Source of the DNA: a bacterium
GTDB taxonomy: Bacteria > UBA9089 > CG2-30-40-21 > SBAY01
DNA: 7,294 bases
Assembly (NCBI GenBank): GCA_030018635.1
Contig: JASEHU010000099.1
Location: 1-7,294, forward strand
Direction: 5' to 3'
The stretch's first letter is position 1. Every line of letters begins with the position of its first letter. The notes beneath the pieces are model-generated. The model was not told the DNA's origin. It made no database searches and saw nothing but the letters and a program-made list of their open reading frames with translations. The position numbers and the translations under genes were made by a program. Shown one piece after another: positions 1 through 6,387 of the stretch.

Positions 1-59
1 CTCCTGAATTCTGACTACTGGAGCACCCACAATATCAAATGTTATGAATCACTACTATC

Positions 60-65
60 AGGAGG
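60..65 (+). promoter_or_regulatory. Ribosome binding site of the DUF362 gene
   Basis: A perfect AGGAGG lies seven bases before the ATG at 73. It fixes that start, which matters because the same frame is open upstream to the window edge without a stop. No convincing promoter is visible in the 59 bases before it. Confidence 0.8.
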
Positions 66-72
66 AAAAAAT

Positions 73-1350
73 ATGGCAAAATCAAAGGTAGCAATTTTAC
101 GGACTTCACCGGCCACGGTTCTGAGTGATTACCATCAATTAATGAATCTTGCCGGGTATCAAGAAGTAGTTCCTAAGGATGTAGATACCGGGCTGAAGAT
201 AAACATAAGCTGGCATTTCTTCTATCCTGGTAGCTCAACTACCCCCTGGCAACTTGAAGGGGTAATTCGGGCTATGAAAAAGGATGGTTATCAGAGCGAT
301 TTGATTCATGCCTGCCATAATCGGACGGTCGTCATCGATGCCCATCTGGGGGAGAGGGAAAATAAGCAGATTAATGTCATCAATGCCCATAATCTCAGGA
401 ATGTCCATCTTTATGAGGGAGCGGAGTGGATTAATGTCCGCGAGGCTGTAGGGGATTTAGCTGATAAATTCTTGTGTCTGAATGAGGTTTATCCAAAGGG
501 ATTTATGATTCCCAAACGGTTTATTGGGGAGAATATTATCCATCTGCCAACCATAAAAACCCATGTTTTTACTACAACTACCGGAGCGATGAAGAATGCC
601 TTTGGCGGTCTGCTGAATGAAAAGCGGCATTGGACACATCCGGTTATTCACGAAACATTGGTTGACCTGCTGATGATTCAAAAAAAGATTCATCGGGGAA
701 TTTTTGCTGTGATGGATGGCACCTTTGCCGGTGATGGTCCCGGCCCACGATGTATGATTCCTTACATCAAGAATGTTATCCTTGCCTCTTCTGACCAAGT
801 AGCCATCGATGCCGTAGCGGCTAAAATTATGGGATTTGACCCGTTAAAAGATGTTAAATTCATTCGATTAGCCCACGAGTTAGGCTTAGGATGTGGGGAT
901 ACCCGCGAGATTGAAATTGTGGGTGATATTGAGGCGGCAAAGGAAAATTGGCATTTTGTGGGACCTTTTAAGAAGATGACCTTTGCCAGCAGAATGCAGC
1001 ATTCTATTTACTGGGGACCTCTAAAAGAACCTATTGAGTGGACATTAAAAACAATCCTTGCCCCCTGGGCCTACATAGCCAGTGTCCTGTACCATGATTT
1101 ATTTTGGTATCCTGCTCATCAAGAACGGGTATTTGAAATTCTTAATAGCGAGTGGGGTAGATTGTTTTATAATTGGGAGAAAAATACCTTACCGCCTGAT
1201 GACCTGAATCTTACCGGGTGGAATGATGTTGGCACAATCCCGGCTAAATTAAACAAGGAAACTATGCAACTAATTACCCAGGCTTTTAAAGTGCTTGGGA
1301 CATGTATCAAAGAGGCACCGGAATTTGGAAGTCGCAAAAGGCATAAGTGA
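73..1350 (+). CDS. DUF362 domain-containing protein
   Basis: A 425-residue protein of the DUF362 family, whose biochemical role is not established; some members carry extra ferredoxin domains, but no CxxCxxC cluster is present here. Seen in the sequence: an N-terminal segment with LKINISWH (41-48) followed by a helix (about 59-69); the family-type block LPTIKTH...GAMKNAFGG (158-179); a glycine-rich MDGTFAGDGPGP turn (214-225); SSDQVAIDAVAAKIMG (239-254); and GLGCGD (271-276). These blocks match the usual DUF362 order. The part beyond about residue 290 is rich in Trp and Tyr, has no signal peptide or clear membrane helix, and I cannot assign it. The start is set by a strong AGGAGG. The gene ends in three consecutive in-frame stops (TGA TAA TGA). 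Its neighbours are defence-type genes, so it probably marks the flank of the island rather than part of it. Confidence 0.85.
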   Translation: MAKSKVAILRTSPATVLSDYHQLMNLAGYQEVVPKDVDTGLKINISWHFFYPGSSTTPWQLEGVIRAMKKDGYQSDLIHACHNRTVVIDAHLGERENKQINVINAHNLRNVHLYEGAEWINVREAVGDLADKFLCLNEVYPKGFMIPKRFIGENIIHLPTIKTHVFTTTTGAMKNAFGGLLNEKRHWTHPVIHETLVDLLMIQKKIHRGIFAVMDGTFAGDGPGPRCMIPYIKNVILASSDQVAIDAVAAKIMGFDPLKDVKFIRLAHELGLGCGDTREIEIVGDIEAAKENWHFVGPFKKMTFASRMQHSIYWGPLKEPIEWTLKTILAPWAYIASVLYHDLFWYPAHQERVFEILNSEWGRLFYNWEKNTLPPDDLNLTGWNDVGTIPAKLNKETMQLITQAFKVLGTCIKEAPEFGSRKRHK

Positions 1351-1565
1351 TAATGAACTCTCCAAAGGGTGGGAGCAAATTGTCACCCCCTTACTATCCA
1401 AACTGCCGGCGGAATTCAAAAGCTCAACTGCATCAACACAGAAGGCATTAGACGAGTTATGGAGTCAGGCGAATTCTCGGAGCTGGATGAATAGAGAGAA
1501 CCAGTGATTGAATATGTTAAGGATTATGTGTCGTCGAATGCGTTTGTGTAAGAGAAGAAATAACT
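1351..1565 (+). other. Intergenic region with possible decayed coding fragments
   Basis: No confident gene, RNA or terminator hairpin is visible in these 215 bases. Two overlapping + strand frames are open. One runs from an ATG at 1295 (inside the DUF362 gene) to a stop at 1505-1507 and would give a 70-residue hydrophilic peptide with no recognised domain and no ribosome site. The other has no ATG, is open from 1357 to a TAG at 1492-1494, and continues after that stop to 1551. It contains TAGGIQ and CINTEGIRR, which faintly recall the Bro-N fold. Either could be a remnant; neither is called as a gene. Confidence 0.35.
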
Positions 1566-2615
1566 ATGGCAATAAAAAGTACTGAATTGAAAATAGTAAC
1601 TGATATTTCGCAGACATCGGAATATAAAAACCTGCTGGGTAAAATTTCCGATACATATTCACAAGGTCAATCCTTCGCCTACCAGGCTGTCAACACCCAT
1701 CTGATTGAAACATACTGGCAAATTGGCCAATATATTATCGAGTTTGAACAAGGCGGAAACATTAAGGCAGCGTACGGCAAGGCCTTGCTCGCTAACCTGG
1801 CTAAAGATTTAACATTGTTGCATGGCAAAGGCTTCAGCCGCAGCAATCTGGTATACATGCGTTTGTTTTACCAGCGTTATCCAAAAAGTCAGAAGCCTTC
1901 TCACCAATTGAGCTGGTCTCACTATGTGGAACTGCTCAAGCTGGACAACGATCTGGAACGTGGTTTCTATGAAAAGCAGTCCATTGCCGAACACTGGTCG
2001 GTGCCTGAACTCAAGCGACAGAAAGCATCTGCCCTATTTTTGCGTCTGGCTGCAGGTAAGGATAAAAACAGCATCCTAAAATTATCCTCGCAGGGGCAGC
2101 TTGTAGAAAAACCAACCGATATTTTGCGAGACCATTATGTTTTTGAATTTCTGAAAATACCAGAGCCACATCTACCATCTGAAACACATCTGGAAACACT
2201 ACTGTGCAATCATCTTCAGCAGTTTCTACTCGAATTGGGCAAGGGTTTTACCTTTGTCGGACGGCAATATCGCATCACTATTAACAATACACATTACAGG
2301 GTTGATCTGGTTTTCTATCACCGCATACTCCGCTGTTTTGTGCTGATCGACCTTAAAATAAATGATGTTCAGCACCACGATATCGGACAGATGAACTTGT
2401 ACATGGGCTATTTTGCCAACGAAGAAAATACCGAAGGCGACAATCCGCCCATCGGCATCATCCTCACACGACACAAGGACGAACTGCTGGTGGAGTATGC
2501 CACCTATAACATGAATAGCCAACTTTTTGTGTCCAAATACCAGCTTTATTTGCCTGACAGGGAGGAATTACGCTGTGAATTGGAACTGATGCTGCGGGAG
2601 ACTGGAAATGAGTAA
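1566..2615 (+). CDS. DUF1016 (YhcG-type) PD-(D/E)XK nuclease family protein
   Basis: A 349-residue protein with the two-part layout of the DUF1016/YhcG family. The helical N-terminal domain (about 20-170) includes the family-like run around ETYWQIGQYI (48-57), GFSRSNLVYMRLFY (89-102) and LSWSHY (115-120). The C-terminal half (about 185-345) is a PD-(D/E)XK nuclease fold with GKGFTFVGRQ (225-234), VDLVFYH containing Asp247, LIDLK containing Asp262 and Lys264, then QMNLYMGYF (275-283). The metal-binding set therefore looks intact, with Asp in place of Glu before xK. Family members often sit beside Type I restriction-modification genes and have been proposed as DNA-processing or defence nucleases; the exact substrate is unknown. 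The start at 1566 has only a weak purine-rich AGAAGAA upstream. Sampled GC (about 44%) is higher than in the radC gene that follows (about 31%), hinting at separate acquisition. Confidence 0.88.
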   Translation: MAIKSTELKIVTDISQTSEYKNLLGKISDTYSQGQSFAYQAVNTHLIETYWQIGQYIIEFEQGGNIKAAYGKALLANLAKDLTLLHGKGFSRSNLVYMRLFYQRYPKSQKPSHQLSWSHYVELLKLDNDLERGFYEKQSIAEHWSVPELKRQKASALFLRLAAGKDKNSILKLSSQGQLVEKPTDILRDHYVFEFLKIPEPHLPSETHLETLLCNHLQQFLLELGKGFTFVGRQYRITINNTHYRVDLVFYHRILRCFVLIDLKINDVQHHDIGQMNLYMGYFANEENTEGDNPPIGIILTRHKDELLVEYATYNMNSQLFVSKYQLYLPDREELRCELELMLRETGNE

Positions 2616-2696
2616 AGAAGGTTTTGTTGATTAGCTTTTTAAAGGGGTAAATTTAGTATTGTGTTACCGGATTTTGCGAACCCTTGAGGAATAAAC

Positions 2697-3398
2697 ATGA
2701 ATAAGAAAAAGGTATATCCAAAAGCAATACTTAATTGGCCGAAGGATGAACGGCCCAGGGAAAAATTGCTGAAGAATGGCGAGCATACACTTAGTAATTC
2801 CGAATTACTGGCAATATTATTACGCACAGGCATAAAAGGCCAGAGTGCTATAGATCTGGCAAGAAGCATACTGCAAAAATTCAAGACCTTCCGTAATTTA
2901 TCTCATACCGATTTATCGCATTGGAAGGAATTTAAAGGCTTGGGACAGGCAAAGATTGCCCAGATAAAAGCGGCGATAGAGATAGGAAGAAGGTTTAGGG
3001 AAGATGAATTAAAAGAAGAGAAAATCAAAATCAAATCTGCAAAGGATGTCGTAGATATTCTAATGCCCAGAATGAGGGATTTAAAGAAAGAGGTTTTTAA
3101 GATTGTCCTTCTTGATTCTCAAAATAGCATTATTGACATTATCGAGATAGCCGAAGGGACAGTCAATCAAGCCGCACCTATAATAAGAGAGATTTTCCAA
3201 AAAGCCCTTCAACATTTCACCTCTTCTATCATTTGCGTCCATAACCATCCCTCTGGAGATTCTTGTCCAAGCAAAGAAGATAGAGATTTTACTATGGAAT
3301 TGTTTCAGGCAGGCAAAATCATACAGGTAAAGGTATTAGATCATATCATTATCGGCGATAACAAACATTATAGTTTTGCAGATGAAGGAGGATTTTAA
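2697..3398 (+). CDS. radC: RadC family protein (JAB/MPN domain)
   Basis: A 233-residue, full-length RadC. The N-terminal part (about 16-100) has PREKLLKNG (20-28), SNSELLAILLRTG (33-45) and a helix-hairpin-helix around FKGLGQAKIAQIKAAIEIGRR (79-99), a type that binds DNA backbones. The C-terminal JAB/MPN domain (about 113-233) has the JAMM zinc signature with His182, His184, Ser192 and Asp195 in HNHPSGDSCPSKED, then LDHIIIGDNKHYSF (214-227). RadC was once linked to repair, but its molecular role is unresolved and it is common in mobile and defence regions. The start at 2697 is supported by GAGGA at 2686-2690. The stop codon overlaps the ribosome site of the next gene, so radC is the first gene of the methyltransferase operon, a less usual place for it. 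All key residues are present. Confidence 0.93.
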   Translation: MNKKKVYPKAILNWPKDERPREKLLKNGEHTLSNSELLAILLRTGIKGQSAIDLARSILQKFKTFRNLSHTDLSHWKEFKGLGQAKIAQIKAAIEIGRRFREDELKEEKIKIKSAKDVVDILMPRMRDLKKEVFKIVLLDSQNSIIDIIEIAEGTVNQAAPIIREIFQKALQHFTSSIICVHNHPSGDSCPSKEDRDFTMELFQAGKIIQVKVLDHIIIGDNKHYSFADEGGF

Positions 3399-3403
3399 GG
3401 AGG
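3397..3403 (+). promoter_or_regulatory. Ribosome binding site overlapping the radC stop
   Basis: AAGGAGG begins inside the TAA stop of radC (3396-3398) and lies eight bases before the ATG at 3412. This is close to ideal and selects 3412 as the start over the in-frame TTG at 3376 and ATG at 3382, both inside radC. It suggests translational coupling of the two genes. Confidence 0.85.
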
Positions 3404-3411
3404 GATTGGTC

Positions 3412-5496
3412 ATGACAGAAAGAGAAAGTAAAATTACTTTATTATCCATATTAAAAAATTCTCAACACAACCTTTCGATATTCACGCCTGAAGAAATAGA
3501 TAAACTTGAAAATAAAATTATCGAGAGAAACGGGAAACCTTATGTAGAATGTATTATCCGTGGTAAAGAGGTTCAACTTAAGCCCGAAGAAGTCGTGCGA
3601 CAGCTTTATACCGCAAAATTGATAAACTATTATGGCTATCCCAGGAAAAGAATTAGATTCGAACATCCTGTGCAATTTGGCCGGCAGACAAAATCTTCTG
3701 ATATCGTAATTTTTGATAAAGACCGTCCGACTGTAGAATATATCATTGTCGAGGTCAAAAAGCCAAAGATTAAAGAAGGAAAAGAACAGCTTAAAAGCTA
3801 TTGCAATGCTACTGGTGTTCCTATAGCCGTATGGACAAACGGCGGGCAGATTACTCATTATCACCGCAAAGACCCAAATTTCTTTGAGGATATTACCGAC
3901 ATTCCAAATGCCAATCAGACCCTTGCCGATATTCTCAAGGAGAGATACACGCTCAAAGACCTTATTATTAAGGATAAAATTTCATCAGAGGGAAAATCCC
4001 TTAAAACAATCATTCAGGATATGGAGGATGAAGTTCTTGCTAATGCTGGGGTTGATGTATTCGAAGAAGTTTTTAAACTCATATTTACGAAATTATATGA
4101 CGAACACAAAAGCCAGCAGGACAGAGTGATTATTAATTATTTTCTAAAGGGTAAAAATTATCCTATGATTGATGCATCTGGGGCTAAACATGGAGAAGTA
4201 AAAGAGAATTTATTTGATGAAATCAAAGAAGTCATTCAGGAAATAGATGATTCATCATTTAGAGTGCTGGAGTTTAGGAATACCGGTCAGACTGATGCCC
4301 AGCTAAAAGAGAAGGTGCAGAGGCTATTTGATGAAGCCAAGAAAAAGTGGCCAGGCGTCTTCCCAGATGAAAGTAGAATTGAGCTTTCGCCTTCGCATTT
4401 ATCAATCTGCGTTTCCAGCCTTCAAAATGTAAAGCTTTTTAATTCCAATCTGCAAGTCATTGATGAGGCTTTTGAGTATTTGGTCAGTAAATCTTCTAAG
4501 GGCGAAAAGGGGCAGTATTTCACACCTCGCCATGTGATTGATATGTGCGTCAAAATGCTTAATCCACAAAGGGGCGAATATATGATTGACTCTGCCGCAG
4601 GATCGTGTGGATTTACTGTGCATACTATTTTTCAGATTACCGGCCATCTTTTTGAAAATACCGAGATTTCAGCGGAAGAAAAAGAAGATGTGCTAAAAGT
4701 GTTCGGAATAGATTTTGATGAAAAGGTTGTGCGTGTGGCACGCACGCTCAATCTGATTGCCGGTGATGGTGAGACAAATGTTTTGCATTTAAACACCCTT
4801 GATTATGACCGTTGGAATGAGAAAGTAAATAATCCTGACTGGCGGGACACCTACGGTGCAGGGTTCAAACGTCTCGAGAAGTTAAAGGCAGACCGCAATT
4901 CAAATAAGGAATTTTTGTTTGATATTCTGATGGCCAATCCGCCCTTTGCCGGTGATATTAAAGAGTCGAATATCATCCATAAATACGATCTCGGCTTTAA
5001 CCATAAGAGAAAGCCCAAGTCAAAGGTTGGCCGGGATATTCTTTTCATTGAGCGTAATCTTGATTTCCTCAAGCCCGGAGGCCGTCTGGCCATAGTTTTA
5101 CCTCAAGGAAGATTTAATAATACCTCAGACAAGGACATCAGGGAATTTGTCGCTGATAAAGCCCGTATTCTGGCGGTCGTGGGCTTGCATGGCAATACAT
5201 TTAAGCCTCACACCGGCACAAAGACAAGCGTCCTATTCTTGCAAAAATGGGATGCCACACTCTGTCCGAAAAAAGACGATTATCCTATCTTCTTTGGAGT
5301 TTCCGAGAAGTCAGGCAAGGATAATTCCGGTGAGTATGTCTATGTCAAAAACAGCGACGGTAAGCCTAATCTGGATAAATACGGCCACTTGATAGTGGAG
5401 CACGACTTACATAATCACAAAGGCGAGCTTCCAGACGGCATTGCTGAGGCGTTTATTGATTGGGCAAAAAAAGAAAAATTAAGTTTTTGGAGGTAG
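3412..5496 (+). CDS. hsdM: HsdR-N nuclease / N6-adenine methyltransferase fusion (HsdM-like)
   Basis: A 694-residue protein joining two activities. Residues about 55-155 match the HsdR N-terminal nuclease domain: SSDIVIFD with Asp97, then IIVEVKKPK with Glu114 and Lys116, followed by QLKSY (126-130) and AVWTNG (139-144). This is a complete D...ExK set. Residues about 200-235 form an HsdM-like helical lead-in (VDVFEEVFKLIFTKLYDE). The methyltransferase (about 345-615) has KGQYFTPRHV (366-375), AdoMet motif I DSAAGSCGF (393-401) and catalytic motif IV NPPF (509-512), which indicates N6-adenine methylation. Ordinary HsdM proteins are about 500 residues and lack the nuclease domain. With the downstream HsdS this resembles BcgI-type (Type IIB) enzymes, where one subunit cuts and methylates and a second recognises DNA. 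No SF2 helicase motor is present. Whether a separate HsdR exists past the window is unknown. The C-terminal WAKKEKLSFWR is duplicated before hsdS. Confidence 0.92.
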   Translation: MTERESKITLLSILKNSQHNLSIFTPEEIDKLENKIIERNGKPYVECIIRGKEVQLKPEEVVRQLYTAKLINYYGYPRKRIRFEHPVQFGRQTKSSDIVIFDKDRPTVEYIIVEVKKPKIKEGKEQLKSYCNATGVPIAVWTNGGQITHYHRKDPNFFEDITDIPNANQTLADILKERYTLKDLIIKDKISSEGKSLKTIIQDMEDEVLANAGVDVFEEVFKLIFTKLYDEHKSQQDRVIINYFLKGKNYPMIDASGAKHGEVKENLFDEIKEVIQEIDDSSFRVLEFRNTGQTDAQLKEKVQRLFDEAKKKWPGVFPDESRIELSPSHLSICVSSLQNVKLFNSNLQVIDEAFEYLVSKSSKGEKGQYFTPRHVIDMCVKMLNPQRGEYMIDSAAGSCGFTVHTIFQITGHLFENTEISAEEKEDVLKVFGIDFDEKVVRVARTLNLIAGDGETNVLHLNTLDYDRWNEKVNNPDWRDTYGAGFKRLEKLKADRNSNKEFLFDILMANPPFAGDIKESNIIHKYDLGFNHKRKPKSKVGRDILFIERNLDFLKPGGRLAIVLPQGRFNNTSDKDIREFVADKARILAVVGLHGNTFKPHTGTKTSVLFLQKWDATLCPKKDDYPIFFGVSEKSGKDNSGEYVYVKNSDGKPNLDKYGHLIVEHDLHNHKGELPDGIAEAFIDWAKKEKLSFWR
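5462..5493 (+). repeat. Methyltransferase-gene 3' end, copy 1 of a short duplication
   Basis: These 32 bases encode the final residues of the methyltransferase (AKKEKLSFWR) and include the GGAGG (5489-5493) that serves the bro start at 5502. The same block recurs at 6351-6382 with, by hand count, five differences in 32 positions. Similarity stops abruptly just upstream (5461 and 6350) and continues weakly through the next stop and start codons. Confidence 0.85.
5489..5493 (+). promoter_or_regulatory. Ribosome binding site of the Bro-N gene
   Basis: GGAGG sits in the last two sense codons (Trp-Arg) of the methyltransferase gene, eight bases before ATG 5502. It favours 5502 over an in-frame TTG at 5460 that lies inside the upstream gene. 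The arrangement implies coupled translation. Confidence 0.8.
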
Positions 5497-5501
5497 TTAA
5501 G

Positions 5502-6344
5502 ATGGGAAATGAATTAATTTCTTCAACAAAAATAGCGGTTTTCAGAAAGCGTGAAATCAGAAAGACTATTTATAAAAACGAATGGTGGTTTTCTGTAGTA
5601 GATGTGTGCGGAGCATTAACGGACAGTGTTGATGCTGGGGCATACTGGAGAAAGTTAAAGCAAAGGCTCCAGGAAGAAGGAAGTGAAGTCGTGACATTTT
5701 GTCACGGGTTGAAACTGCCTGCTCCAGATGGAAAAATGCGCGAAACTGATTGTGCTAATACGGAAGGGGTATTCCGCATAATTCAGTCCATCCCCTCGCC
5801 CAAAGCTGAGCCGTTTAAACGGTGGCTGGCAAAGGTTGGCTATGAACGAGTGCAAGAAATTGACGACCCAGAGTTGGCAACAAAAAGAACGCGGGCTTTA
5901 TACAAAGCCAAAGGGTATAGCGATGAATGGATTGAAAAACGAATGCGTGGGATTGCCATCAGGGAAGAACTTACGGATGAATGGAAAAAACACGGCGTTG
6001 AAAAAAGCAAAGAATACGAAATCCTGACTGCGGAAATATCCAAAGCTGCCTTTGGCTTAACACCAAGCCAATACAAAAAACTTAAAGACTTAAAAAGAGA
6101 AAATCTGCGGGATCATATGACTGACCTTGAACTTATCTTTTCCATGCTCGGCGAAGCGTCCACAACACAAATTACAAAAGTGGAACATCCCAGTGGTTTT
6201 GAAGAAAACAGGAATGTCTCCCGCCGCGGCGGTAATGTCGCAGGAGTAGCACGAAAAAAACTGGAACAGGAAACAGGGAAAAAGGTTGTAAGCCAGGATA
6301 ATTATCTGCAAAATCCGCAGAATGAAAAGCTGATAGATAAGTAG
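5502..6344 (+). CDS. Bro-N domain protein with DinD-like C-terminal region
   Basis: A 280-residue protein. The Bro-N domain (about 8-115) shows KREIRKTIYKNEWWFSVVDV (16-35), a tryptophan-containing segment, VTFCHGLKLPAPDGK (64-78), CANTEGVFRIIQSIPSPKAE (84-103) and the closing FKRWLAKV (105-112). Bro-N is a DNA-binding domain of phage antirepressors and baculovirus BRO proteins. The rest (about 120-270), with GYSDEWIEKRMRGIAIREEL (138-157), FGLTPSQYKKLK (184-195), LRDHMTDLELIFSMLGEA (202-219), RRGGNVAGVARKKLE (241-255) and VVSQDN (262-267), resembles E. coli DinD in order and character. E. coli DinD is SOS-induced and inhibits RecA filaments; that function is only inferred here. Proteins of this type are often found inside Type I operons between hsdM and hsdS, with undefined role. 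No LexA-type box was seen. The gene is flanked by the duplicated methyltransferase tail, a sign of insertion. It is probably cytoplasmic, as no signal peptide is visible. Confidence 0.85.
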   Translation: MGNELISSTKIAVFRKREIRKTIYKNEWWFSVVDVCGALTDSVDAGAYWRKLKQRLQEEGSEVVTFCHGLKLPAPDGKMRETDCANTEGVFRIIQSIPSPKAEPFKRWLAKVGYERVQEIDDPELATKRTRALYKAKGYSDEWIEKRMRGIAIREELTDEWKKHGVEKSKEYEILTAEISKAAFGLTPSQYKKLKDLKRENLRDHMTDLELIFSMLGEASTTQITKVEHPSGFEENRNVSRRGGNVAGVARKKLEQETGKKVVSQDNYLQNPQNEKLIDK

Positions 6345-6349
6345 CAAAC

Positions 6350-6385
6350 CGGGCGAAAAAAGAGAACTTGAGTTTTTGGAGATAA
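6350..6385 (+). pseudogene. Remnant of a methyltransferase-gene 3' end before hsdS (repeat copy 2)
   Basis: In frame from 6350 these bases read RAKKENLSFWR followed by TAA (6383-6385). This matches the end of the upstream methyltransferase, WAKKEKLSFWR, at nine of eleven residues, including the stop position. The reading has no start and cannot be a gene. Two bases after its stop comes the hsdS ATG, so it reproduces the close methyltransferase-to-hsdS spacing expected of an uninterrupted operon. Its GGAG (6378-6381) supplies the hsdS ribosome site. The simplest reading is a scar left when the Bro-N gene entered between the two genes. Confidence 0.8.
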
Positions 6386-6387
6386 AG

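Noticed and set aside
1..28. Possible end of a short tandem repeat (CTCCTGAA... then CTACTGGA...)
   Set aside because: Only about one and a half imperfect copies are in the window, too few to call; upstream sequence would decide it.
2624..2652. Possible promoter before radC (TTGTTG, 17 bases, GTAAAT)
   Set aside because: The -10 match is only three of six and the region is AT-rich, so it is not distinguishable from chance.
3376..3411. Longer N-terminus of the methyltransferase starting at TTG 3376 or ATG 3382
   Set aside because: Both lie within radC and lack a suitable ribosome site, while ATG 3412 has AAGGAGG at ideal spacing.
3451..3864. 137-residue minus-strand open frame and other antisense frames across the window
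   Set aside because: They lie opposite well-supported genes, have no recognisable domains, and are explained as shadows.
3884..4129. 81-residue + strand frame inside the methyltransferase gene
   Set aside because: It overlaps coding sequence with HsdM-like features in the main frame and has no domain of its own.
5460..5501. Longer N-terminus of the Bro-N protein starting at TTG 5460
   Set aside because: It lies inside the methyltransferase gene; the added residues just translate the AAAAAGAAAAA tract in another frame, and ATG 5502 has GGAGG upstream.
5690..5706. Inverted repeat CGTGACA-TTT-TGTCACG, a possible operator
   Set aside because: It is within the Bro-N domain coding sequence, over the family-conserved VTFCHG segment, and far from any start; no similar site lies upstream of the genes.
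6221..6232. Perfect 12-base GC-only palindrome CCGCCGCGGCGG
   Set aside because: It lies inside the bro gene and encodes the Arg-Arg-Gly-Gly of a conserved segment, so codon choice explains it; no second copy was seen.
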